Part shown: positions 10,956-21,162 of the stretch, piece by piece | Layout: each line of letters begins with the position of its first letter | How positions within the stretch are numbered: position 1 is the stretch's first letter | NCBI GenBank assembly: GCA_964017185.1 | Contig: OZ024871.1 | Span: forward strand, 5,937,214-6,001,213 | Reading direction: 5' to 3' | Source of the DNA: Rugalucina vietnamica | Taxonomy: Eukaryota; Mollusca; Bivalvia; Lucinida; Lucinidae | DNA: 64,000 nucleotides | The notes under the pieces: generated by a model | Database searches by the model: none | Told to the model about the DNA's origin: nothing | The model's input: the letters and a program-made list of their open reading frames with translations, nothing else | Translations under genes and position numbers: made by a program

Positions 10956-13084
10956 GACACACACATACACACACACACAGTCTCAAATAAGACATACACA
11001 GAGGAAAAGAGAATAAAAATGACCGAATCTTTAAAGTGAAGGAAACGTATACACTGATTTAGTAGGACCTCGATGACCTTTGACCCGATTGGACCCATAA
11101 ATCTTAATCAGGGATCAACCTGTACACACTCACCAAGTTTCATCCTAATCGGACGATGGACTGCCGATATACAGAAATTTGACCTTTGACCTCGATGACC
11201 TTGACCTTTAAAAAATGAACCCCTCGAGCTAATATCCGGGGCCGCCCAAGTTTGGTGAAGATCGGCCCAAGGACCTGGGAGAAGTAGGGGAACAAACAGA
11301 AAAAAAAACATAAATTTGACCTTTGACCTTGATGACCTTGACCTTTCAACAAATGAACCCCTCAAGCTAATATCTGGGGCCGCCGTCCATTTTCCCTCCA
11401 TATTTGGTGAAGATCGGCCCAAGGACCTGGGAGGAACAAACAAAAAAAACCATAAATTTGACCTTTGACCTCGATGACCTTTGACCCAATTGGACCCATA
11501 AATCTTAATTAGGGATCAACCTGTATACACTCACCAAGTTTCATGCAAATCAGACCAAGGACTGCAGAGATACAGAAATTTGACCTTTGACCTCGATGAC
11601 CTTGACCTTTAAAAAATGAACCCCTCGAGCTAATATCCGGGGCCGCCCTCAACCTTCCCGCCAAGTTTGGTGAAGATCAGCCCAAGGACCTGGGAGGAAC
11701 AAACTGAGATACAGAAATTTGACCTTTGACCTCGATTACCTTGACCTTTAAAAAATGAACCCCTCGAGCTAATATCCGGGGCCGCATTTAGTGAAGATCG
11801 GCCCAAGGACCTGGGAGGAAGAAACAGAAAAAAAAACATAAAATTGACCTTTGACCTCGATGACCTTTGACCCAATTGAACCCATAAATCTTGATCAGGG
11901 ATCAAACTGTTTACACTCACCAAGTTACATGCAAATTGGACCAAGGACTGCCGAGATACAGAAATTTAACCTTTGACCTCGATGACCTTGACCTTAAAAA
12001 ATGAACCCCTCGAGCTGATATCCGGGGCCGCCCTCAACCTTCCCACCAAGTTTGGTGAAGATCGGCCCAAGGACCTGGGAGAAGTAGGGGAACAAACAGA
12101 AAAAAACATAAATTTGACCTTTGACCTGGATGACCTTGACCTTTCAAGAATGAACCCCTCAAGCTAATATCCAGGGCCGCCCTCCACCTTCCCTACAAGT
12201 TTGGTGTAGATCGGCCCAAGGACCTGGGAGGAGTAGGGGAACAAACAAACAGACAAACAAACAGACAAACGTTGCTCAAATTATAGTATGAAATCTTAAT
12301 TAGGGATCAGCCTGTATACACTCACCAAGTTTCATGCAAATCGGACCAAGGACTGCGGAGATACAGAAATTTGACCTTTGACCTCGATGACCTTGACCTT
12401 AAAAAATAGGAACCCCTCGAGCTAATATCCGGGGCCGCCCTCAACCTTCCCGCCAAGTTTGGTGAAGATCAGCCCAAGGACCTGGGAGGAACAAACTGAG
12501 ATACAGAAATTTGACCTTTGACCTCGATGACCTTGACCTTTAAAAATAAACCCCTCGAGCTAATATCCGGGGCCGCATTTGGTGAAGATCGGCCCAAGGA
12601 CCTGGGAGGAACAAACAGAAAAAAACACATAAATTTTACCTGTGACCTCGATGACCTTTGACCCAATCGGACCCATAAATCTTCATCAGGGATCAACCTG
12701 TATACACTCACCAAGTTTCGTGCAAATCGGACCAAGGACTGCCGAGATACAGAAATTTGACCTTTGACCTCGATGACCTTGACCTTTAAAAAATGAACCC
12801 CTCAAGCTGATATCCGGGGCCGCCCTCAACCTTTCCACCAAGTTTGGTGAAGATCGGCCCAAGGACTAGGAGAAGTAGGGGAACAAACAGAAAAAAACAC
12901 ATAAATTTGACCTTTGACCTCGATGACCTTGACCTTTCAAAAAATGAACCCCTCAAGCTAATATCCGGGGCCGCCCTCTACCTTCCCTCCAAGTTTGGTG
13001 AAGATCGGCCAAATGACCTGGGAGGAGTAGGGGAACAAACAAACAGACAAACAAACAGACAAACGTTGCTCAAATTATAGTATG
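10956..13084. repeat. ~2.1-kb tandem array rich in TGACCTTTGACCT motifs, inserted in the Penelope ORF
   Basis: A higher-order repeat of about 385-405 bases occurs five times, with the phrase aaatcttaatNagggatca near 11100, 11500, 11885, 12291 and 12675. Each unit carries about three blocks of tttgacctttgacctcgatg and accttgaccttt, each followed by aaatgaacccctcgagctaat and a tail caagtttggtgaagatcgg, ggcccaaggacctgggagga. Two larger ~795-bp blocks end with caaacagacaaac... gttgctcaaattatagtatga (12291 and 13084). A short (CA)n tract lies at the left junction near 10960. The array splits the Penelope reading frame, so it arrived after the retroelement. It has no coding capacity. Confidence 0.9.
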
Positions 13085-14967
13085 ATATTCCAGGACAAAC
13101 CAGTGTCACAGTCTATACCTACATACTTCCAAAACTCGGAACATCCCATTATTTGTTACAAATATAACAAACCAATCAGAAATACTATTTTTGATTTCAA
13201 TAAACTTGTTTCTGATCTTGATATTCATGCTAACACTCCTAAGTCTTTAGAGTGTAAAGATTCAAAATATCTTTATTAACCCGCCGGATATATAGTAACT
13301 GGAAATTTAAAAATAATTTCGGATTCTAGAGTTCGCAATATTGTTTCTAAAGGTCCGAAATACAGATTCCCTTCCCACATTAATTTCGACAAATAAAGAG
13401 AGGAGATTGCATCTGCATTCAATGAATTCGGTAATCGATGGTGTAAACGAGAGGGCGTTGAGGATGGTGCACTTAAAAAGAAGTATCTTCACTATTGTGG
13501 AAAAGAAGTATCTTCACTATTGTGGATAAACGTATAACGTTTTAATCACAAAATACTAATATTTTACCGCCTAAGCCCAAATCGCCCTTTAGGCATTTGA
13601 AGCAGGGTATCCAAGAATTCCATAGAAAGTATGTCTTGGCTCCAGCAGACAAGGTCGCAAACAACGTTGTTGTCGTTTGTAGGCTTCACTATATTAACAC
13701 CTAAAAACAGGAGCTTGATGGTACCAGGGCTTATCGGGAGACAGATACTGATGAAATGTCTGTAGTTAATGCTCACTTAAATGAATTACCTATTAAGTTT
13801 TCTGTTTGTGTCAATGAAGGCCAAGACAAACTTCCTACGATGTATTGGTTACCTAAGCTTCACAAAAGACCGTACAAAGCTAGATTTATTGCTAATTCTA
13901 GTTCTTGTACTACCAAAGAACTTTCTAAATTGTTAACGTCCTGTCTGACTGCTATCAAATCTCATGTCATAAGATACTGTGAGACGGTGTATGAAACTTC
14001 AAATTAAAATTGGTTTTGGTCAGTAAAAAATTCTGGCGAGGTGCTCAGTGTAGGGGGCTCCGTGCGACGAGCTTTTCCACATACGATTTTTCTACTCTGA
14101 ATACCATATTGCCTCATAATCTGATTAAAGAAAAATTACCCGATTAGATAGAGAGGACATTTAAAAAGCATTAAAAACTATGGCTCACTTTATTTGGCCT
14201 GTAATGATAGAAAAGCATTTTTCACTTCCTTTGACCAAAGTCGATATACACTTTGGTCATGTCAGAATGTATGCGATGCCTTATCCTATCTACTGGATAA
14301 TATTTATATTAGATTTGGAACTGTTATACAGACAAATTGTTGGAATCCCGATGGGTACTTATTGCGCCCCTCTCGTAGCTGACCTATTTTATACTGCTAC
14401 GAATGAGACTTCATGGACTCTCTTAACCATGACAATCAAGCTGATGTTACCGAGGCTTTAAGTTCTACTTCTAGGTACCTCGATGACCTTTTGAACATTG
14501 ACAATCCTTATTTTGAAGGCATGGTCAAACAAATTTATCCCCCTGAACTACAGTTGAATAAAGCAAACAACACAGATACCGAAGCCCCATTTTTAGACTT
14601 CCGTCTGTCTATTGCAAATGGATTTGTTTCTTCTAAAATGTATGATAAACGCGATAACTTTGATTTTGATATAGTAAACTTTCCGTTTGTGGATGGTGAC
14701 GTTCCTCGCCGTGCTTCTTATGGCGTATGCATTTCGCAACTTTTTAGGTTTGCTAGAGTCTGCAATCATGTTGCTGACTTCAATTCACGAAATAAATGTT
14801 TAACAGCCAAACTTCTTCAGCAGGGCTATCGGTATCATAAACTTCGAAAATCCTTTTCTAAATTTTATCGCAGACACTATGAACTGATTTCTAAATTTAA
14901 TGTTGGACTAAAGACCCTTTTACGCGAGGGCCTTTCGAAACCAGAATTTTATGGTGACTTGGTTTAA
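13085..14967 (+). pseudogene. Naiad-type Penelope element, reverse transcriptase part
   Basis: This continues the protein interrupted at 10955. Recognisable blocks are YFQNSEHPIICYKYNKPIRN, the VRNIVSKGPKYRFPSHINF segment (~13337-13390), APADKVANNVVVVCR (~13640), LPTMYWLPKLHKRPYKARFI (~13830), IVGIPMGT.CAPLVADLF (~14337) and the catalytic SRYLDDLL (~14470). Then come APFLDFRLSIANGFVSSKMY and the C-terminal FYRRHYELISKFNVGL. Reverse transcription of the element RNA is the family role. Frameshifts and stops recur (near 13280, 13400, 13490, 14010, 14130, 14400), while the last 184 codons (14413-14967) stay open. The YLDD active site is intact, but the gene as a whole is a pseudogene. Confidence 0.88.
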
Positions 14968-15800
14968 GAAACTTATTGGAAGAAGTTATTTTTTTTTTCT
15001 TTTCAATTCAGAAAAAGCATGACACGTTACAAACGTATAGGTTATAACTTGAATGTTATGCGACAGTCTGCATGCTTAGTTTTTAACCCAATCACGGTTG
15101 ATAACTATGCTATCTTCTTTATTTGCACGCCGGTGGGTCGGGCGTCACACTCTATGATGGCCCAACATAAAGCTATTAATTTTAGTTAGTTGGGGCCGGG
15201 GATTCTTGTCCGTTGCTTGGCCCAACGGGGTTCAACTGGTGTTTTTCTTTTGCTCCAGAGTTAGTAAGTTATTGGGCGCCCAGTGATCTCCATCGTCGGG
15301 CAGCTTACTGAGTCAGTTGAGTCCTCGTTTTTGATTCATCATGGAATTTATCATCATTTATTTGTTTGTTCATGACGATTCATTGACTAGTTAGAGATCC
15401 ACTACGAGACGAGGACCGAACAGCTGACTAAATGTTATGAACCACTGCAGAAGCTGAGGGTGAGGTTAGGTACCTGTAAACCCGGTTTAAGCCCGCCAGT
15501 AATTTTATATTACTGATCGTTCCAAGGCGAGACTTCTGTGGTGCTTCTTATTGTTTAATGTCTTGGTGTTTTAAATTTTTGTGCTGTTTGCGCCTTATGT
15601 TTGTTATCATATTTTTAGTTAAGTTTAGGTAACTGAGTGGCCACCTATTGGGAAAATAGCTGCACATTCGGCTTACGAAATGTTTTCATGATATAAGTAT
15701 CTTATTGTTAGTTTGATTTTTTTCCCGCCTCGGTTTTTGGAGTGGGAATCTTTTTCTGATTGCGCCTTTGCCTGGTCGTTGCCTAATTGTACCTTTTTAA
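14968..15800 (+). mobile_element. Penelope 3' region
   Basis: Sequence after the reverse transcriptase includes a decayed C-terminal extension (RYKRIGYNLNVMRQSACLV, ~15020-15080) and then a conserved 3' region ending in ctaattgtaccttttt at about 15800. The same 3' region recurs in at least eight other places in this window in both orientations (8664, 35105, 38784, 39763, 40376, 41370, 42000, 59022), which helps define the element end. Confidence 0.8.
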
Positions 15801-16589
15801 TTAGATATTGTTTTAGATTGTACACATTTCATAGGTGCCGTTTAGGTGGACTAATCCGCAGAGCGTTACGCATTCCGCACAGTGAGTTTTGGTTTCTATA
15901 TTCTAGTATCTACATTAATCTGAGTCTTACTTGTACTAGTCTAATATGGTGTACAAAAAGGGACAGAACCACCGGTACTTATCGACAACTAAATATAACC
16001 AGTGCAGTGTCACAGGTGATAAACAAGTGGTATGGAATGGGTGCAATGCAATTCTGCTCGAAGTTTAGATGAAAACTTCGAGTTTTCTCCTATATCATTT
16101 ACTCTATTGACTGATAGATGGGCGCAGTCAATGGAGAACATTTATTCAGTTGAATGAACGTAACATTATTTCGTTTTCTCAAAAACTTCCGCCCCATGAA
16201 CTTATAGTGCTTCTAACACAATAATATTGACGTGTTTGCGAAAACAAAATAACCGGGATTTCTTATCTTACTTTCTTTCAATAAATGTTCAATTTCTGCA
16301 TGGACTGCACCCATCTAGTTTTCAGTAGAGTAAGCGCTATAGGAGGAAACTCGAATATCTAACCTCAACTTTTGTCTCAATTGCAGGTTGTCACCGATCA
16401 TTTATCGGTTTGTATTTAAACAATACAACGTGATTGTCAGTAGTGAGTGGTTTTATCCCAGGCAACCTATCCATTGTTCATTTCTACAATTCAGCTGTGA
16501 ATTCTACGAGCCCGTCGGTAAACGAGCGAGGAACTGGTAAATTAAATGATGCACTGCTTAAATTCAGCGGTGGACTGGTTAAAAATAGT
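15801..16589. other. Intergenic, nothing recognised
   Basis: I see no gene, RNA or repeat boundary that I can support in this ~790-base stretch. The open frames here have no recognisable motif and look random. Confidence 0.4.
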
Positions 16590-16800
16590 TGATTTGTTTG
16601 TTTGTATAAACCCTTAACGTCCCAGTCAACAATTTTTCGGTCATGTCGGGACGTAGCCAACGCTTGCTGTGCTTAGCCAGTACTCTAGGGAGTTAACGTG
16701 TCTTGCTCAAGGACACAACACGGTGCCGCATGTGGGGATCGTATCCAGGACCTCTCGATTCGGGGTCCGATGATCTTCCACTACGCATCCGCGCTCCCAG
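16590..16800 (-). repeat. tRNA-headed SINE
   Basis: Read on the minus strand, a tRNA-like head starts near 16800 with gggagcgcggatgcgtagtgg (A-box-like tgcgtagtgga) and a B-box-like ggatacgatccc follows about 45 bases later. The body contains gtgttgtgtccttgagcaag and ends with acgtta, agggtttatacaaacaa repeats. This layout fits a pol III-transcribed SINE. I cannot name the family with confidence. Confidence 0.6.
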
Positions 16801-17337
16801 AAAACAAAATAGTTGAGTGTTGGTATATTATGGTATATAATGCAATAAAACTATCTTTGTTGACCAATCACAGGTCTTGTGACATGTGAGATCATAATGG
16901 TAACAAACATTTATGTTTGCCAGTTATTACGGAAGTGACGAGGAGTGAGAGAGTTTTCACACATTCAAGGAAAGCAGAACATGCCCGATATAGGTAAAAT
17001 CAAAACATTAATCTATGAAACAATAAGATTTTAAATACGAGGAGAGCATACCCATGTTTTTAAAAATGTATGAACAAAATACAAATGTTTAAAATATGAA
17101 TTTTAGGGCTTACATTTTTGCCATGTTAAATAATGTTTTTCCTCCGCCAATCAAATTATAGCTTCTATATTGCTCTCAAAATAAACACTTTACAATAACT
17201 TAAGTGTTTCCTCCCGACAATTGCGGTTCTAACTATCTTCTGCGGCTCAAAGACATACTCCTTATAACACATTTCATACGCAAATTTCAAGTCATGTACT
17301 TCTAATGAATATTTGTAATAATGTGGCAAATAATGTT
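16801..17337. other. Spacer after the fucosyltransferase stop
   Basis: AT-rich spacer on the 3' side of the minus-strand fucosyltransferase. No ORF or repeat is supported. It must contain the 3' untranslated region if the gene is expressed, but I could not single out one polyadenylation signal. Confidence 0.4.
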
Positions 17338-19530
17338 TTATGCAGGAAATAGTGGCGGGAAGGACTCGTCGATTGGAAGAGAAGATCCAGGGTCCGTCAG
17401 TTGCAGATCGCGAAACCAGTCACTAATACTATAATACATGTTCTTGTGCTGGTCCTGGGCATGTAACATGCTACACAGCTCACAGTATGCTTTCTGAGCT
17501 ACATCCCATTGACTTTGAACAATATACCTATCCTTCGTCTTCAGATACTCTGTGTATAGTTCTTCGCTACCCATTACCTGTTTTAAGTATGATGCAAGTC
17601 GTTTTGGGTAAAAGAATTTCTTCACGTCAATAACAGTTTTGTCCGGGACTAACCTACCGTAGTTTGCCGATCCGCCGACTATTTGAACCATGTCCTTGGA
17701 AAAGTTGTCAAACAATTTCTCCGTAACATAGTCAGTGAGATAATCATTTTCCAAATTAAAGCGGAAGAAATATTCTTCCTCCAGTTTTTCAACACATTCT
17801 TTGTCACCTTTTGGACATATATCCCGACCACATTTCCCGACTATGTCAATGTCAATATATTTACTGAGTTCTTCGGCGTAATCCTCACGCCTCGACCTCG
17901 TTCTACAATGACTCACAAACCAGATGATACCCTTTCTCTTCTTTTTGTAAATAGCCGAATAATCCTTCGCTGGCGTCGCGCCAATTCTTGGCACTATTGC
18001 ACCGTAGGGATAGAAAATATCTGAGTCTCTTCGAAAGGTCATTGTCCAATTGAACATATATTCAAAATTCTGGCTCGGTATTCCGCCTGCGGCTGTCGGT
18101 TCTCTCTCCACGGCTACAAACACCTGTCCAGGTCGTTTCAGTGGTGGGTGACCGATTGTTCTTAATTTGTTGATTTGTATTAGAACCGCGTCACCACCTA
18201 AAGGCTCATAATATTTACATGTATCTGATTCATTGAATATAAACCAATCGGCTTCACATTTACATTTGCACATGGAGAAGTCCACTCGCCTACACTGTTC
18301 CCTCATGCCACTTCCATTATGCCAAACATCAAACCAGATTATTTTTTGTGTAGAATTTGTGCATTGAGGTATGACTTTGGACTTAGTGTCGGGCATACCT
18401 GTAAGCAATGATTTGGCTTCGTCGAACCTAAGTTTCATATCTGTCTGACTATAAGATTCAGGTAAAGCGTCATATATTTTAAAGAGTGGTACCTTTTTCT
18501 CAGTGTAACCTAACCTAAAGTTACTCTTCTTATCTAACTGCACTTCTTTGACCACGGGCCCGATATCAGAGCTTTTGCCAACTTTTGTTTCCTCGACAAC
18601 GGATCTACTTGTGGAGACTTTGCTATCCTTCTCTTCCTTGACTGTGGGCCCGGCATTGGACACTTTGCTTTCATTCTCTTCCTTAGCTGTGGGTCCGGCA
18701 TTGGACACGTTGCCATCTTTTGTTTTTGTGACAGGGGGTCTGAAAGTTGGGACTTTGCTACCCTTTGTTTCCTTAGCGGGAGATCCGGCGTTTGAGACTT
18801 CTCTATCTTTTGTTTCTATGACAATGGGTCCGGTATTTGGGACTTTGATACCCTTTTCTTCATTGACAGTGGGCCCGGTATTTGAGACTTTGCTTTCTTT
18901 CGTTTCCTTGGCAGGTGGTCCTCCATTTAGGACCTTGCTATCCTTCGTTTCTTTGGCTACGGGTTCGACGTTTGAGACTTTGCTGTCCTCAGTTTCCTTG
19001 ACAAGCGGTCCGATATTGGAGACTTTGCTATCCTTCGTTTCCTTGACAGGGGGGCCTGCATTTGAGACTTTGCTATTCTTTTCTTTTTTGACAAAAGCTC
19101 CTGTATTGGACGCTTCACTATCCTTTGCAGATTTTTCAACGTGTGGTATTTTATTTTCCGTATTACCTAAGCTACCCTTTCCCGACTCTCCTGACTTTGC
19201 TTCTCTGGCACCAGAGAATTCGTTATTCTGTGTATCGCTGACCAAAGACCCGCTACTCGGGATTTTCATATTCTGTACGTCTTTGTTAGATCGTATCGCC
19301 TGAGTAACTTGGTGTGCACTTCCTCTTGTCATAGAACTACCCATCATAACAATAGCTGCTCCACCCAGTACTAAAGCTGTGATTACGATTTTGGTGTACT
19401 TGGACCGTCGCAGCTTTATATACAGCTTTCCAGCCCTACAACCTGAAAGTTGTCCATATGAGCCGGTTAGTGGGAAAACCAACAATGTGGTTTTCGAACA
19501 GTTCTGACACAAACCAGGCTGTACAAGCAC
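17338..19530 (-). CDS. Alpha-1,3-fucosyltransferase (GT10) with repeat-expanded stem
   Basis: The 730-residue reading frame encodes a Golgi type II membrane glycosyltransferase that would move fucose from GDP-fucose to N-acetylglucosamine on glycans. Residues 40-46 are basic and 47-65 form the signal anchor. Residues 138-332 are about thirteen degenerate 15-residue repeats (SKVSNAGPPVKETKD type), a long charged stem. The N-terminal GT10 region follows (IIWFDVWHNGSG at ~397, FNWTMTFRRDSDIFYPYG at ~493), then the donor-binding domain: GIIWFVSHCRTRSRREDY (~534) and the hallmark LENDYLTDYVTEK (593-605). Catalytic-region motifs look intact. The first ~25 residues, including the ATG at 19530, lie inside a MITE (19455-19698). 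A pyrimidine-AG acceptor-like site (ctttcag) sits just after the MITE, so the true 5' end may come from an upstream exon. The paralogue at 52625-53983 lacks the repeats. Confidence 0.9.
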   Translation of the reverse strand: MLVQPGLCQNCSKTTLLVFPLTGSYGQLSGCRAGKLYIKLRRSKYTKIVITALVLGGAAIVMMGSSMTRGSAHQVTQAIRSNKDVQNMKIPSSGSLVSDTQNNEFSGAREAKSGESGKGSLGNTENKIPHVEKSAKDSEASNTGAFVKKEKNSKVSNAGPPVKETKDSKVSNIGPLVKETEDSKVSNVEPVAKETKDSKVLNGGPPAKETKESKVSNTGPTVNEEKGIKVPNTGPIVIETKDREVSNAGSPAKETKGSKVPTFRPPVTKTKDGNVSNAGPTAKEENESKVSNAGPTVKEEKDSKVSTSRSVVEETKVGKSSDIGPVVKEVQLDKKSNFRLGYTEKKVPLFKIYDALPESYSQTDMKLRFDEAKSLLTGMPDTKSKVIPQCTNSTQKIIWFDVWHNGSGMREQCRRVDFSMCKCKCEADWFIFNESDTCKYYEPLGGDAVLIQINKLRTIGHPPLKRPGQVFVAVEREPTAAGGIPSQNFEYMFNWTMTFRRDSDIFYPYGAIVPRIGATPAKDYSAIYKKKRKGIIWFVSHCRTRSRREDYAEELSKYIDIDIVGKCGRDICPKGDKECVEKLEEEYFFRFNLENDYLTDYVTEKLFDNFSKDMVQIVGGSANYGRLVPDKTVIDVKKFFYPKRLASYLKQVMGSEELYTEYLKTKDRYIVQSQWDVAQKAYCELCSMLHAQDQHKNMYYSISDWFRDLQLTDPGSSLPIDESFPPLFPA

Positions 19531-19698
19531 TGAAAAGGGCTAGAAGCTTGAAATTTCGGATTTAAGTAGAAAAGGAATTGTACTATCCGAGTAGCGAAAA
19601 CAAAGGCGCGGATCAGCTTCGCGGTTACCGCGAAGCTGATCTGCGCCTTTGTTTTCGCATATACAGATTGTTTGTTTTCCCATGAGTCGGCTCATATG
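19455..19698. mobile_element. Foldback MITE at the fucosyltransferase 5' end
   Basis: The inverted ends catatgagccgg (19455-19466) and ggctcatatg (about 19689-19698) bound a ~244-bp element. Its core contains a near-perfect hairpin, gcggatcagcttcgcggtt/accgcgaagctgatctgc, at about 19609-19646. Related copies lie at 52333-52575, 54084-54304 and 63828-64000. Element sequence on the minus strand provides the ATG and roughly the first 25 codons of the fucosyltransferase reading frame. Confidence 0.8.
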
Positions 19699-19796
19699 TT
19701 TGCTTGTATGTTTGAGTTGTGGTGTATCGTCCCGGTCAACAGCTTTGGTCATGACGGGACGTTAACTCCATTTTATGGGGTTTTACTCAAAATAAG
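19699..19796. repeat. Left half of dispersed repeat split by the Polinton
   Basis: gtcaacagctttggtcat...ccattttatggggttttactcaaaataagg aligns with gtcaacagctatggtcag...ccattttatgggacttatacccaaaattagg at about 58781-58848. The second half of the repeat resumes at 24474, after the Polinton. Confidence 0.75.
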
Positions 19797-19802
19797 GACG
19801 AC
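19797..19802. repeat. Target-site duplication, left (gacgac)
   Basis: Six bases, gacgac, directly before the element terminus agtagtaat. The same six bases directly follow the right terminus at 24474-24479. A 6-bp duplication is the size known for Polintons. Confidence 0.9.
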
Positions 19803-20589
19803 AGTAGTAATGGGCGGCGCTATGGGCTCATTTTCTGAAACTTATGGGTCCATTTTTATGGGTCCATTTCAGATAAGCGTAGCGCTAGAAATGGAGCCAT
19901 AAAAATGGACCCATAGCGCGCACCCTGGGTCTCAGTTTTAAAAATGAACTAGCTAAGTTGCATGTGTAGGTAAGTATCCTTGAGTTAAGACAAGCCTGCA
20001 CATCTGCTCATCTGCACATCTGCACATCTGCTCATATGCACATCTGCTCATCTGCACATCTGCACATCTGCTCATCTGCACATCTGCACATCTGCACATT
20101 TGCACATCTGCTCATCTGCACATCTGCTCATCTGCACATTTGCGCATCTGCACATCTGCCCATCTGCACATTTGCACATCTGCACATTTGCACATCTGCT
20201 CATCTGCACATCTGCTCATCTGCACATTTGCTCATCTGCACATCTGCTCATCTGCACATTTGCACAACTGCACATCTGCTCATCTGCACATTTACACATC
20301 TGCACATTTGCACATCTGCACATTTGCACATCTGCACATCTGCTCATCTGCAGAATTTGCACATCTGCACATTTGCACATCTGCACATCTGCACAATTGC
20401 ACATCTGCACAATTGCACATCTGCACTTCTGCACATCTGCACTTATGCACATTTGCACATCTACACATCTACACGCCTACACATCTTTAGAGACTATGAG
20501 ATAACTGACATAGTCAAGTTTTTCTCTAGGTAAGTTCCATTACGAAATTAAGAAAGGGCCTTTTTCCTCTAGTGTTCCTGGGTAGACTT
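19803..20589. repeat. Mini-Polinton left terminal inverted repeat
   Basis: The order is: terminus with mirrored 'atgggtccatttttatggg' words (19803-19925), a unique part (ctgggtctcagttttaaaaatg), the 8-bp minisatellite, then agagactatgagataactgacatag and an inner end at ctgggtagactt (20589). The order is mirrored at 23704-24473. This copy lacks about 25 bases of the outer foldback that the right copy keeps. Confidence 0.9.
19998..20486. repeat. 8-bp minisatellite CACATCTG/CTCATCTG
   Basis: About 60 tandem copies of an octamer alternating between cacatctg, ctcatctg and cacatttg, ending in cacatctacacgcc. Long open frames across it in several frames (His-Ile-Cys-Ser-Ala-type repeats) follow from a stop-free repeat unit and are not genes. 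The mirrored array lies at 23813-24256. Confidence 0.95.
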
Positions 20590-21162
20590 AATTGATTTTG
20601 CATAAGCATCCACATCTACACAAACATAGAAACTTAAAGTAAAATGCCTCTTTGTTTTATTATTATTCACAGATTAGTATAGGCCATTAAAACTTTATAT
20701 AAGTGAAGTTTTCAAAGATTATAAAAATTTGTGAATGGAAATTTGCATATTGAAATCCATTCTCATATCAAAAGTAAGAAAAGTGTTGCAATTATTTTAT
20801 TGAATGTAATACAATTTACTTAAATATCACATTTTCTAATTAAAAAAAAGAAAATAAATAAACACATTTTGCTTGAATATGCACAGAAAAGTTTTATTAA
20901 TTTTATAGTTGATATATTTTTACGTTCAGGGGGAACTATCGATATTGTTTTTTTTCTGAGAAAAACAAAAGTAGGTTAGCATTTTCAGAAAATTATAAAA
21001 CTGAAAGTAGATGATTTTCGGAAAATGACACATGAATGAAAATCGACAAAAGATGATGTTATATACAGTTTTGCATTTAAATCAAACTGATATAAAGCAT
21101 TTGCGTTTCTGAAGTTATCCATTCACTCAAGTAGTACTAACACATTCTGTAGTTCTTCAAAC
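20590..21162. other. Upstream region of the mini-Polinton genes
   Basis: AT-rich sequence between the left inverted repeat and the first reading frame, with no ORF of its own. It probably holds the promoter of the capsid-related gene, but I cannot point to one convincing element. Confidence 0.4.

Noticed and set aside
18548..19303. 251-codon plus-strand ORF rich in LLSFVSLTVGP repeats
   Set aside because: It is the antisense of the fucosyltransferase stem repeats. The minus-strand frame has a clear GT10 domain.
19998..20486. Regular short repeats suggestive of a CRISPR array
   Set aside because: Octamers are contiguous, with no unique spacers, and the genome is eukaryotic. The GGATATCC array at 4611-6575 was rejected for the same reason: variable A/T linkers, not spacers.
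20036..20533. Long Cys/His/Ser-rich ORFs (HICTSAHLHICSSAH type), mirrored at 23760-24192, resembling metal-binding proteins
   Set aside because: They are translations of a stop-free 8-bp minisatellite, open in several frames on both strands, with no non-repeat domain.
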